Shown here: positions 1 to 7,886 of the stretch, piece after piece
Layout: every line of letters begins with the position of its first letter
How positions within the stretch are numbered: the stretch's first letter is position 1
NCBI RefSeq assembly: GCF_014651815.1
Contig: NZ_BMXP01000003.1
Coordinates: forward strand, 62,001-126,000
DNA length: 64,000 nucleotides
Direction: 5' to 3'
Source: Alteromonas halophila
Lineage (GTDB): Bacteria; Pseudomonadota; Gammaproteobacteria; Enterobacterales; Alteromonadaceae
Notes under the pieces: generated by a model
Database searches by the model: none
Seen by the model: only the letters and a program-made list of their open reading frames with translations
What the model was told of the DNA's origin: nothing
Translations under genes and position numbers: made by a program

Positions 1-83
1 GGGCGTGCCTGCGTTATAAAATACTGAACTTACGACAGTAAAGCACACTCACAATTCCGTAGTGTTAAGATTTCGCTAAGCTA

Positions 84-117
84 AGGAAGATGCGAAGATG
101 ACTGTAAGCATCTTCCT
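84..117 (+). repeat. Inverted repeat with the GGAAGATGCGAA motif
   Basis: Arms 84-93 (AGGAAGATGC) and 108-117 (GCATCTTCCT) are perfect 10-bp complements around a 14-nt loop. A T-rich stretch follows at about 119-137. The left arm plus the next bases reads GGAAGATGCGAA, a 12-mer that recurs at 4890-4901 and 38798-38809. It could be a terminator for a gene upstream of the window, or a dispersed intergenic repeat. The first copy sits 44 bases before the start of the PepSY-like lipoprotein. Confidence 0.6.
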
Positions 118-160
118 GACTGTTGTTATATTTTTCAGTTGTCGAATAAGGACCATGACT

Positions 161-439
161 ATGAACTATCGTTTACTCGCACTTTCACTGCTTTCTGTAG
201 CTGGCCTGAGTGCCTGTAACACACATTCCACAACCATGTGCACCGACGCCCCTCAAAGTGAGTGGCAGGATCAGGATGCATTTCAGTCAACGTTGTTAAA
301 TCAGGGCTACAAAATTAACGAATTTAAGGTAACCGACGGTAATTGCTACGAAATTTACGGGTTTGATGCCAAGGACAACAAAGTTGAAATTTACTTCAAC
401 CCGGTAGATGGCAGCATTGTAAAACAAGAGTCTCACTAA
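161..439 (+). CDS. Small PepSY-like lipoprotein
   Basis: A 92-residue exported protein. The N-terminus has a hydrophobic signal segment ending in the lipobox LSAC, so Cys19 would be lipidated. The mature part alternates strand-like and charged segments and carries YEIYGFD and KVEIYFNP, which resemble the C-terminal half of a PepSY domain; this is pattern recognition, not a search. I chose ATG 161 because AAGGA at 148-152 lies 8 bases upstream; ATG 155 and the upstream in-frame starts are too close or lack a site. Its stop overlaps the next start as TAATG. PepSY proteins are often paired with b-type cytochromes, so a periplasmic role with the neighbouring cytochrome b561 is inferred. Confidence 0.75.
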   Translation: MNYRLLALSLLSVAGLSACNTHSTTMCTDAPQSEWQDQDAFQSTLLNQGYKINEFKVTDGNCYEIYGFDAKDNKVEIYFNPVDGSIVKQESH

Positions 440-960
440 TGGCCAACCGTGGCCAGCTACAGATCTGGGCATTACCGGTACGTCTTTGCCACTGGTTGTT
501 TGTAATTGGTTTTACGCTTAATTACTTCATTCTGGAAGCGGGACGTACCGCCCACGAAATTGTCGGTTATGTACTGGTTGCGCTGGTGCTGTTTCGCATC
601 GTCTGGGGGGTGGTGAAGCCTGGCCATGCGCATTTCGGACAGTTTCACCTGAACTACCGGGCCGTGCGGGAACATCTGCACCACCTGCGCAAACGAAGTA
701 TTCCCCGTGACAGCGGCCACAACCCGATTGGCTGGTTGTTTGTGTTTGCTACGCTTGCCTTGTTCCTCGTGCTTGGTATTACCGGCTTCTTACTGGAAGA
801 AATTGATGCGCTGTTCGGCAACCCCACTGTAGAGCTCATTCATTCGCTGGCAGGTGATACGCTGATGGTACTGGCGTGTATTCATATTGCGGCGGTACTT
901 TTTACCCAATGGCGGGGGCGCATTGCTCTGATCAGCCCCATGATTACCGGTAAGCGCTAA
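439..960 (+). CDS. Cytochrome b561-family membrane protein
   Basis: A 173-residue integral membrane diheme cytochrome b of the type related to the cytochrome b subunit of Ni,Fe-hydrogenase I. Four hydrophobic segments are visible (about 12-32, 42-60, 98-118, 138-156). His18 (RLCHW), His39 (RTAHE), His135 (LIHSL) and His149 (CIHIA) sit in or at these segments in the spacing expected for two transmembrane heme b groups. It is translationally coupled to the preceding lipoprotein (TAATG overlap). Family members shuttle electrons between the quinone pool and a periplasmic or membrane partner; the partner here is unknown. The following gene, motX, is convergent. Confidence 0.85.
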   Translation: MANRGQLQIWALPVRLCHWLFVIGFTLNYFILEAGRTAHEIVGYVLVALVLFRIVWGVVKPGHAHFGQFHLNYRAVREHLHHLRKRSIPRDSGHNPIGWLFVFATLALFLVLGITGFLLEEIDALFGNPTVELIHSLAGDTLMVLACIHIAAVLFTQWRGRIALISPMITGKR

Positions 961-982
961 ACAAGACGTAGCGCACAACCTC

Positions 983-1642
983 TCAGCTGTCTGCAGGACG
1001 CCGGGCCGCTCGCACGGCTTTGGGGTGCATCAGTGATTCCAGCTGTTCCAGACATGCCGCAATTTTTGCGTGTGTTTGTTTGTCGTCAGTCACGGCGTTA
1101 TACAGCCAGTGATAGGCGTCTTCGTAATCATACGGGCTGCCATGACCATCGATAAACAGCTCTGCCAGCTGGAGCTGCGCTTTAAGATTACCCAGCGCCG
1201 CCGCCTCGCGCAGATAAATGACCGCGCGCGACTTGTCCTCCTGCACCAGTGTCCCTTTTGAATAATAACGCCCCAGTTGTTCCAGTGCGGCAGGTAGCCC
1301 CTGTTTTGCGGCATCTTCCATAAAGCCAATACCCCGTGCCGGCGCAGCATCAACACACACACCCCAGGCAAGCATATCGCCCCACAAAAACTGATAAGCA
1401 GGTACGCGCAGCACTTCAGCCCGCGCTTCAATATCCTGCACCAGCTGACAGCGATCCATGACGACCCGGTCGAGATGTTCATTGGCATTAATGAGTCGTA
1501 TCAACTCATCCTGGGTGTACAGCTGCACCGCACGGAGCTGCGATGATTCCTCATCCTGCTGGGCATGCGCATTCAAAGGTAACTGCCACACAGCCATTAC
1601 CGTCATCAAACAAACAAAGAATTTTCCTGCGCCCATATTCAT
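983..1642 (-). CDS. motX: Sodium-driven flagellar motor protein MotX
   Basis: A 219-residue periplasmic protein with a signal peptide (about 1-27, ending AHA-QQ). The mature part has Sel1/TPR-like helical repeats (GIGFMEDAAKQGLPAALEQLG, AVIYLREAAALGNLKAQLQL). I recognise the MotX signature from YTQDELIRLIN, CQLVQDIEARA, PAYQFLWGDMLAWGVCV and EDAYHWLYN, which match Vibrio/Alteromonas MotX. In Vibrio, MotX with MotY forms the T ring at the base of the polar flagellum and is needed for the PomA/PomB sodium stator. No other flagellar gene is in the window; motX is commonly unlinked from the main flagellar clusters. Confidence 0.88.
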   Translation of the reverse strand: MNMGAGKFFVCLMTVMAVWQLPLNAHAQQDEESSQLRAVQLYTQDELIRLINANEHLDRVVMDRCQLVQDIEARAEVLRVPAYQFLWGDMLAWGVCVDAAPARGIGFMEDAAKQGLPAALEQLGRYYSKGTLVQEDKSRAVIYLREAAALGNLKAQLQLAELFIDGHGSPYDYEDAYHWLYNAVTDDKQTHAKIAACLEQLESLMHPKAVRAARRPADS

Positions 1643-1855
1643 GATGCTACTACGTTTTTAACCTGTAGAAATGTATCGACCCGCGTGCATAAACCTTGAA
1701 TCAGATATGCATACACATTCACGGTGTCGCCGGTCTGCACACCAGGCCTCGTTGAGTTTGCCTATAAGCCGCCAGGCCAGTAAAAGACTGACCTGCTCAT
1801 CTACTTCGCTGTCCGCCTGAGTGCCTACAGGCTTGACCAAACCTTTCCCAGGTAG
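1643..1855. other. Intergenic, no supported gene
   Basis: This 213-bp stretch lies between the start of motX and the stop of the TIGR02647-type gene, both on the minus strand. It must hold the motX promoter. A 60-codon minus-strand frame (1658-1840) starts at TTG with an AAAGG only one base upstream and has no recognisable fold; I do not call it a gene. Confidence 0.4.
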
Positions 1856-2101
1856 TCAGTTGAGCTTCATCAGCAACGCATCCTGAATACGACGGGCGTG
1901 GTCTGCAATATCGTGTCCTAAGTCAGTAAGATAGCCACCATCCGGCTGCGTAATAACCCCCTTTGCATGAAGCCTGGCAGCGGCATCAACAATGGTCTGG
2001 CTGGCATCATGATGGATTTTTAGCCCCTGCATCAGGCTGTCGCGTGGAAAACGTAAAATCAGGTTTAGTTCTTCGGTTAAATCGGCGTCAAATACCTTCA
2101 T
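1856..2101 (-). CDS. TIGR02647 family small DNA-binding-like protein
   Basis: An 81-residue soluble protein without signal peptide. The pattern ELNLILRF near the N-terminus, IHHDASQTIVDAAARLHAKGVITQPDGGYLTDLGHD in the middle and a helical C-terminus match the conserved family annotated as TIGR02647, which has a winged-helix-like arrangement (helix, helix, GxITxxDGGYLTxxG wing). The function of the family is not established; DNA binding is only suggested by the fold. It lies 4 bases downstream of the secreted DUF1579-like gene on the same strand and is probably co-transcribed with it. Confidence 0.75.
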   Translation of the reverse strand: MKVFDADLTEELNLILRFPRDSLMQGLKIHHDASQTIVDAAARLHAKGVITQPDGGYLTDLGHDIADHARRIQDALLMKLN

Positions 2102-2105
2102 ACTC

Positions 2106-2609
2106 TTACTCTTCCTTCGTGTAGGTACCCTTAAACAGGGTTTGCCAACCGGACGTACTCGGCGATTTTACCTGCCAATGCTGGGTCACAGTGCCGTCAT
2201 CATTGGGGGTCCAGGCAATCTGGTGTAATACCGTTTGTCCATCGTCATTTAGTGTCGCACCACTCATTATCATGCTGCCATTGGTAAGCTGCCCTTCAAG
2301 CTGCAGTCGCAATCCGGTCTTGTCTCCCCAGGTCTGATACCATTTGCCGGTCGTGCTGTCGTACATATTGATACTGCTGCCGTAGGGCCCACTGGTATTG
2401 CTGTAATGCTCGGTGATCACACACCCATCGTAGACCTTTTTAATGCGGTTTGTCCCGGCTTTTTTTCCATCCGGCGTGGTCACTGTCCAGTGACCCAGCC
2501 AGAAATCAAACGCCTGATAGGAAGGCCCAACGCAGGCTTGCGCGGCACTGACTACGGATGAGTGAAAGAGACTAACGATGATCAAAAACAGGCAGCACAG
2601 GAATTTCAT
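2106..2609 (-). CDS. Exported DUF1579-like beta-barrel protein
   Basis: A 167-residue exported protein. The signal peptide is MKFLCCLFLIIVSLFHSSVV followed by SAA-QA. The mature part begins with FDFWLGHWTV, the typical opening of small beta-barrel proteins of the DUF1579 / nitrobindin-like type, and then shows a regular alternation of strands with many Trp and Tyr residues (KWYQTWGDKTG, TQHWQVKSPS). No enzyme motif is seen. I start at ATG 2609, directly before the signal sequence; the longer frame starts at TTG 2627 and would only add six polar residues. Function unknown; ligand binding in the periplasm is a guess from the fold. Confidence 0.7.
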   Translation of the reverse strand: MKFLCCLFLIIVSLFHSSVVSAAQACVGPSYQAFDFWLGHWTVTTPDGKKAGTNRIKKVYDGCVITEHYSNTSGPYGSSINMYDSTTGKWYQTWGDKTGLRLQLEGQLTNGSMIMSGATLNDDGQTVLHQIAWTPNDDGTVTQHWQVKSPSTSGWQTLFKGTYTKEE

Positions 2610-2684
2610 AAGTGACTGATCGGACAAAGGTCATAAATGGTATACTGATTTTCAAAGCGTAGTCTGTGGGCCACACCTGTTCAA

Positions 2685-4172
2685 ATGAAATATAACGATT
2701 TACGAGACTTTATCGACAAGCTGGAAGCGCGGGGTGAATTAAAGCGCATCTCGCAGCCAATCAGCACGGACCTTGAAATCACCGAAATAGCCGACCGTAC
2801 CTTACGTGCCGGGGGGCCGGCATTGTTATTTGAGAATCCTAAGGGATATGACATGCCGGTACTGGCCAACCTGTTTGGTACCCCTGAGCGGGTAGCCATG
2901 GGAATGGGCCAGGACTCGGTCTCAGCGCTGCGTGAGGTAGGTAAACTGCTGGCTTATTTAAAAGAGCCGGAGCCGCCCAAAGGCATTAAAGATCTGTGGG
3001 ATAAGCTGCCAGTATTTAAGCAGGTACTAAACATGCCCGCTAAGGTACTGAAAAAAGCCCCTTGTCAGGAGGTGGTATTAACCGGGGACGATGTAGATCT
3101 AACCCGCCTGCCTATCCAGCGCTGCTGGCCCGGTGATGCCGCTCCCCTTATTACCTGGGGACTGACCATTACCCGTGGCCCACACAAGAAGCGGCAAAAC
3201 CTGGGCATTTATCGCCAGCAGCTGCTGGGAAAAAATAAGCTTATCATGCGCTGGCTGTCGCACCGCGGCGGTGCGCTGGACTTTAAAGAGTGGTGCGAGA
3301 CGCACCCCGGCGAGCCCTACCCTGTATCCGTTGCTCTGGGCGCTGACCCGGCCACCATTCTGGGTGCCGTGACACCGGTACCGGATACGCTGTCAGAGTA
3401 TGCCTTTGCCGGACTGCTGCGCGGCGATAAAACCGAAGTCGTGAAGTCTGTCAGCAATGATTTGCAGGTTCCCGCCAGCGCAGAGATTGTACTGGAAGGG
3501 TATATTGCACAGGATGAAACCGCGCCGGAAGGTCCCTATGGCGATCACACCGGCTACTACAATGAGGTTGATGAGTTTCCGGTATTAACGGTAACGCATG
3601 TGACTCACCGTAAAAACCCGATTTATCATTCTACGCATACCGGCAGGCCACCGGATGAACCGGCAATACTCGGGGTGGCCCTGAACGAAGTTTTTGTACC
3701 GATTCTGCAAAAGCAATTCCCGGAAATTATCGATTTCTATCTTCCGCCCGAAGGCTGCTCATACCGCATGGCCGTAGTGACCATGAAAAAGCAGTACCCC
3801 GGCCATGCCAAGCGGGTCATGATGGGTGTGTGGTCGTTTCTGCGCCAGTTTATGTACACCAAGTTTGTGATTGTGTGTGACGATGATGTTAACGCGCGTG
3901 ACTGGAATGATGTGATCTGGGCCATTACCACCCGTATGGACCCCGCCCGCGACACTGTGATGGTGGAGAATACACCGATTGATTACCTGGATTTTGCCTC
4001 TCCGGTATCAGGGCTTGGCTCTAAGATGGGCCTGGATGCCACCAACAAATTACCCGGTGAAACGGACCGCGAATGGGGCGAGCCCATTGTAATGGACAGC
4101 GAGGTAAAACAGCGGGTGGATGACATCTGGGAAGAGCTTGATATCATGGGCCCGGCGTCGCGCCCCCGGTAA
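2685..4172 (+). CDS. ubiD: 4-hydroxy-3-polyprenylbenzoate decarboxylase UbiD
   Basis: A 495-residue cytosolic enzyme of the UbiD family, which uses prenylated FMN (made by UbiX, not in this window) to decarboxylate 3-polyprenyl-4-hydroxybenzoate in ubiquinone synthesis. The full-length pattern is present: [20 protein letters not shown] at the start, [19 protein letters not shown] in the cofactor region, the [15 protein letters not shown] active-site loop with its acidic residues, and [14 protein letters not shown]. Length equals the E. coli enzyme. It is followed after 21 bases by a flavin reductase, the same ubiD-fre order as in E. coli. No strong ribosome-binding site is seen before ATG 2685, but the N-terminus aligns with the family. 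Confidence 0.97.
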   Translation: MKYNDLRDFIDKLEARGELKRISQPISTDLEITEIADRTLRAGGPALLFENPKGYDMPVLANLFGTPERVAMGMGQDSVSALREVGKLLAYLKEPEPPKGIKDLWDKLPVFKQVLNMPAKVLKKAPCQEVVLTGDDVDLTRLPIQRCWPGDAAPLITWGLTITRGPHKKRQNLGIYRQQLLGKNKLIMRWLSHRGGALDFKEWCETHPGEPYPVSVALGADPATILGAVTPVPDTLSEYAFAGLLRGDKTEVVKSVSNDLQVPASAEIVLEGYIAQDETAPEGPYGDHTGYYNEVDEFPVLTVTHVTHRKNPIYHSTHTGRPPDEPAILGVALNEVFVPILQKQFPEIIDFYLPPEGCSYRMAVVTMKKQYPGHAKRVMMGVWSFLRQFMYTKFVIVCDDDVNARDWNDVIWAITTRMDPARDTVMVENTPIDYLDFASPVSGLGSKMGLDATNKLPGETDREWGEPIVMDSEVKQRVDDIWEELDIMGPASRPR

Positions 4173-4193
4173 CGCAAATTAAGAAGAGAAACT

Positions 4194-4889
4194 ATGTCAG
4201 AGATTGTTTGTAAGGTTGACAGTATAAGCCCACTAACCAGCGAGGTGTATAAGGTAGCATTGATCCCGCCTTCGCCGGTTGAGTTTAAAGCCGGTCAGTA
4301 TGTGCTGGTGCATATGGGTGAAAAAGATCAGCGGCCATTTTCCATTGCCAACCCCGCAACCGACAATAACCGGATTGAACTGCATATTGGCGCCGACCCG
4401 GAAAATACGTACGCTGGCGAGGTGCTTGCCCGTATGCAGGAAGACGGCGAAATTGCGTTAAGTGGCGGCCACGGCGAAGCATATTTACAGCCCAACGGCA
4501 TGCCGATGGTGCTGATTGCCGGTGGTACCGGTTTTTCCTACACCTATTCTATCCTGCAGCAACATCTGGCCGGTGACAGCTCGATACCGCTTACCCTGTA
4601 CTGGGGCGGTCGCCATGCAGAAGACTTGTACCTGGCCGATGAGTTACGGGCGCTGGCTGAAAAGCACGATAACTTTTCGTTTATTCCGGTAGTGGAATTT
4701 GCACACGACGACTGGCAGGGCCGCACCGGCTGGGTCCATCATGCGGTAATGGCCGACCATGCCGATTTCAGTCACTTGCAGGTATATGTTGCCGGGCGCT
4801 TTGAAATGGCCAGGACTGTGCGGGAAGACTTTACCGTTCGGGGTCTCAACAAAAAGAACCTGTTCGGCGATGCGTTCGCCTTTATTTAA
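4194..4889 (+). CDS. fre: NAD(P)H-flavin reductase Fre
   Basis: A 231-residue flavin reductase of the ferredoxin-NADP reductase superfamily. The flavin-binding RPFSIA (RxxS type) lies near residue 47, and the nucleotide-binding GGTGFSYTYSIL near residue 111; YWGGRHAEDLY and VYVAGRFEMAR are the remaining NAD-domain motifs. It reduces free FMN, FAD or riboflavin with NAD(P)H and releases the reduced flavin. The start at 4194 has AAGAAGAGAAA upstream. It sits directly behind ubiD, probably in one transcript; reduced flavin may help supply the UbiX/UbiD prenyl-FMN system, which is inference. Confidence 0.95.
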   Translation: MSEIVCKVDSISPLTSEVYKVALIPPSPVEFKAGQYVLVHMGEKDQRPFSIANPATDNNRIELHIGADPENTYAGEVLARMQEDGEIALSGGHGEAYLQPNGMPMVLIAGGTGFSYTYSILQQHLAGDSSIPLTLYWGGRHAEDLYLADELRALAEKHDNFSFIPVVEFAHDDWQGRTGWVHHAVMADHADFSHLQVYVAGRFEMARTVREDFTVRGLNKKNLFGDAFAFI

Positions 4890-5293
4890 GGAAGATGCGA
4901 ACAAGTCTGTCATCACTCAGCGAGTCCTGAAGTGCGTAGTCGCAAGGCAGGTTTCGCGGGCAATGGCAAAATCTGAAAAAAGGGCGCTGTATCACACTAA
5001 CACGGACGTTTTTGTTCTACGGCTACACAGAAAGCGTCCTCTGATGTAGTCGTTCATTTCTTCGTTGTGCATCGCAAATGCCACACCCCATTCTTGCAGT
5101 ACGTCACGCATTATTAAGACTCCCCTTAACCAGAGGTGTTGAAAGTACACGCTTTTGCAAAATATGTTGGTACACATCCGCTGCCGCGGCAGGCGATAAA
5201 ATGCCAGTGCCTTCAGACAGACACACTTGAGGTTGAGCCAGGCGCACCGTACCGTCGTAGTCAGACCTGACTAACTATAATAAAGGCATGTAT
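4890..5293. other. Intergenic gap with one GGAAGATGCGAA copy
   Basis: About 400 bp between fre and the M28 peptidase. GGAAGATGCGAA occurs at 4890-4901, immediately after the fre stop codon; unlike the copies near 84 and 38796 it has no matching right arm. The rest holds no frame I can support: the longest minus-strand frame (4992-5177) has no recognisable domain and no ribosome-binding site. The peptidase promoter must lie in the last 100 bp or so. Confidence 0.5.
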
Positions 5294-6673
5294 ATGAAAC
5301 GACTAACCACCAGCCTCTTTGCTGGCAGCCTGGCGCTCTGTAGCGCACTAAGTACGGCCAGCACAAACCCTACACAGGACTACAAAAAGCTCCATGACAT
5401 TGCCGATGCAGTGTCTGCGCAGCGCATTCAGCAGGATATTGAAAAACTGGTAAGCTTTGGTACCCGTCATACCCTGTCAGAAACCGAAAGTGACACGCGC
5501 GGCATTGGCGCAGCCCGGCGCTGGATAAAAGCGGAGTTTGATAAAATTTCTGAAGCCTGTGGCGGTTGTCTGAAGGTCTACATGCAGTCAGAAGTGATTG
5601 AAGGCGAGAAACGCATTCCCGAGCCAACCGAGGTGGTGAACGTTATTGCTGTACAGCAAGGTACATCTGATCCCGATCGCTATGTGGTGATGTCCGGTGA
5701 CATTGATTCGCGTGTATCCGATGTCATGGACGCGACCTCCGATGCTCCGGGTGCAAACGACAATGCCTCTGGGGTTGCGGGTGCGCTGGAAGCTGCACGC
5801 GTCCTTAGTCAGTATACGTTTAATGGCAGTATTGTGTATGCCGCACTGTCCGGCGAGGAACAGGGCCTGTTTGGCGGTAAAATTATGGCGAAACAGGCGA
5901 AAAAAGACGGCTGGCGTATCAAGGCCGTGCTTAACAACGATATGATCGGCAATATTGAAGGGGTGAATGGCGTTATCAATAACACCACGGCCCGCCTGTT
6001 TGCAGAAGGCACCCGGGTGACCGAAACTGATAAAGAAGCCCGCACCCGCCGCTTTACCGGCGGCGAAGTAGACTCTCCCAGCCGCAACCTGGCCCGCTAT
6101 ATCGATATCCTTGCCGACAGCTATATTGAGAACCTCGATACAATGCTGATTTACCGCCTTGATCGCTTTGGCCGTGGCGGACACCACCGGCCATTCAACG
6201 CTGAAGGCTTTCCTGCAATCCGCATCATGGAAACCAATGAGAACTATCAGCGCCAGCATCAGGATTTGCGCACCGAGAACGGAATCGAATATGGCGATAC
6301 CCTGGACGGTGTGGATTTCGACTATGCGGCCAAACTCACTGGCCTGAACGCCGTCGCTCTGGCGGCCATGTCATGGGCACCTGCCCCACCATCACAGGTG
6401 GAAATTGAAGGTGCAGTACAACCCTCGACCACCCTGTCCTGGCAAGGACTTGACCCGCAAGCCAACCCTCAACTGGCGGGGTATCGGGTTTACTGGCGTC
6501 GTACCGCTTCCCCTCAGTGGGAATACAGCCGGTTTGTCGGCAAGGTAACCGAAGCGACGCTGGAGAATGTGGTAATCGATAACTACTTCTTTGGCGTAGC
6601 CAGTGTCAGTGAAGACGGTACCGAGTCACCGGTTGTATTTCCCGGCGCGGCCGGCAGTTTTGGTGATAACTAA
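5294..6673 (+). CDS. Secreted M28 family metallopeptidase
   Basis: A 459-residue exported protein with signal peptide (1-22). The peptidase domain shows the M28 order of motifs: GDIDSRVSD (first metal-binding motif), GANDNASGVA (bridging Asp), SGEEQGLFGG (catalytic and ligand Glu), NNDMIG (Asp ligand) and GRGGHHRPF (last His). In the first motif most M28 enzymes have His in GHxDS; here Asp replaces it, as I recall for a subgroup of secreted M28 proteins. The last 90 residues look like an FN3-type beta sandwich (ITLSWQG-like WQGLDPQ, GYRVYWRR). ATG 5294 is preferred over 5288 because AAAGG at 5283-5287 is then well spaced. Predicted periplasmic or secreted aminopeptidase. Confidence 0.85.
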   Translation: MKRLTTSLFAGSLALCSALSTASTNPTQDYKKLHDIADAVSAQRIQQDIEKLVSFGTRHTLSETESDTRGIGAARRWIKAEFDKISEACGGCLKVYMQSEVIEGEKRIPEPTEVVNVIAVQQGTSDPDRYVVMSGDIDSRVSDVMDATSDAPGANDNASGVAGALEAARVLSQYTFNGSIVYAALSGEEQGLFGGKIMAKQAKKDGWRIKAVLNNDMIGNIEGVNGVINNTTARLFAEGTRVTETDKEARTRRFTGGEVDSPSRNLARYIDILADSYIENLDTMLIYRLDRFGRGGHHRPFNAEGFPAIRIMETNENYQRQHQDLRTENGIEYGDTLDGVDFDYAAKLTGLNAVALAAMSWAPAPPSQVEIEGAVQPSTTLSWQGLDPQANPQLAGYRVYWRRTASPQWEYSRFVGKVTEATLENVVIDNYFFGVASVSEDGTESPVVFPGAAGSFGDN

Positions 6674-6695
6674 ACCAGGCTGCGAAACACAGAAA

Positions 6696-6719
6696 GCCGG
6701 ACGGAGTGACTCGTCCGGC
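6696..6719 (+). terminator. Hairpin after the M28 peptidase gene
   Basis: GCCGGACG at 6696-6703 and CGTCCGGC at 6712-6719 form a perfect 8-bp GC-rich stem with an 8-nt loop, 22 bases after the stop codon. No T tract follows, so it may protect the 3' end rather than terminate by itself. Confidence 0.55.
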
Positions 6720-6798
6720 GGTCATCAACAAAAATGATCAATAGCTGTTATACTCGTTAAATCATCAGGTTATCCCATCAACAGAGCAGGTCGTCGTC

Positions 6799-7782
6799 AT
6801 GCGAAAAAGTTGGTTGCTAGGTTTTCTGCTTATTGCTCAGGTAAGTAGTGTACAGGCAGAATCACTCACGCTGGCGGCGTCGCCGTTCACCACCTATGTG
6901 GATGATGAGGGTGAGCCGGCCAGGCTCAGTCAAATCATTCGCGAAGCGTTTTCCCGTATGGACCAGGACCTGCAACTCAATGTCATGCGCCAGGCGTTTT
7001 TAGGGAGTTCACTGCTATCAGGCCGAGCCGACGGCGAGTTCGCTTATCTTGATCTGGGTGACAGAAAATCCAACTTTGTTTACTCTAAACCTTACCTGCC
7101 AGCTTACCTTTACGCCGCCAGCAAAGCACAGAGCGTGCAGCGGGTGAAACTGATCCCGCACCTGCACGATTACCGGGTTGCCATAGAAAACCGCTTCGCC
7201 AACACGCCCCGCTTCCGGCTGATAAAAGACATTAAGTGGTCGCGTAATCCTTCTTCTTTTGACGTATTTCGTCAGATTGCCGATGATCGCGCGCCCTACC
7301 TTATCACCACGCGACTGCTGATTGATGAGTTTAACCGGCTGCTGAGCCGTGATGGTGAGGAGTTACTCCTGCTCTCAGCCGCGCCACTGGTTTCAACCGG
7401 ACTGCATTTGTCGTTAAATAAAAAACACGCCGACGCGCAGACTGTTATCACCCGCTTTGACGAAACCATTGCAACGATGCAGCGTGACGGCAGCTTTAAC
7501 CGGCTGCTCGGTATTGCCTGGCTGACCCGCGATGTTGACGGCGACGGTGTCGCTGACTATATCTCGAGCAGCGACGTTGCACATGAAGTAAAAGACGCTG
7601 ACGCCCTCAATTATACCTACCCGCTGGACGCCACTCAGACTGGCGATGCATCGTCGTTTTATGTAGACGGTAAAAAGTATGATGACTGGCAGGACGTGGC
7701 ACCACTGATTGCTGACAGTGGCAGCATCCGCCCCAGCCTGCTTGACCCGGAAGTGTACGCACGCATGATCCAGCGCTGGTAG
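6799..7782 (+). CDS. Periplasmic solute-binding-like protein (SBP_bac_3 type)
   Basis: A 327-residue exported protein. The signal peptide ends VQA-ES. Residues about 22-245 follow the pattern of family 3 solute-binding proteins: SLTLAASPFTTYVDDEG at the start, LSGRADGEFAYLDLGDRKSNFVYSKPYL (substrate-type hinge region), and a terminal MQRDGSFNRLLGIAW as in ETIATMQRDGSF. After the binding domain comes DVDGDGVADYI, an EF-hand-like calcium loop of the dockerin/thrombospondin type, and a 60-residue tail. There is no ABC permease or ATPase nearby; the next gene downstream, 105 bases away, is a hybrid histidine kinase. A sensory ligand-binding role is therefore plausible but unproven. Confidence 0.7.
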   Translation: MRKSWLLGFLLIAQVSSVQAESLTLAASPFTTYVDDEGEPARLSQIIREAFSRMDQDLQLNVMRQAFLGSSLLSGRADGEFAYLDLGDRKSNFVYSKPYLPAYLYAASKAQSVQRVKLIPHLHDYRVAIENRFANTPRFRLIKDIKWSRNPSSFDVFRQIADDRAPYLITTRLLIDEFNRLLSRDGEELLLLSAAPLVSTGLHLSLNKKHADAQTVITRFDETIATMQRDGSFNRLLGIAWLTRDVDGDGVADYISSSDVAHEVKDADALNYTYPLDATQTGDASSFYVDGKKYDDWQDVAPLIADSGSIRPSLLDPEVYARMIQRW

Positions 7783-7886
7783 CACGCACGGTTGCCACGG
7801 TGCTCGTGCACTGTTTAGTCCCGGTTTCATTTGTGGCTAATCTTTTTACGAAAAGGTGTTTAGAAACAAGGAGCTAGTTGGTAACC

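Noticed and set aside
1658..1840. 60-codon minus-strand frame between motX and the TIGR02647-type gene
   Set aside because: TTG start with ribosome-binding site only one base away, no known fold, and Cys/Arg-rich C-terminus typical of chance frames.
4759..5049. 96-codon plus-strand frame overlapping the end of fre
   Set aside because: Shares most of its length with fre in another frame and has no ribosome-binding site or recognisable domain.
4992..5177. 61-codon minus-strand frame in the gap after fre
   Set aside because: No domain, weak start, and no neighbour in the same direction.
5588..6259. 223-codon antisense frame within the M28 peptidase gene
   Set aside because: Antisense shadow of a well-supported gene; the translation has no family-like pattern.
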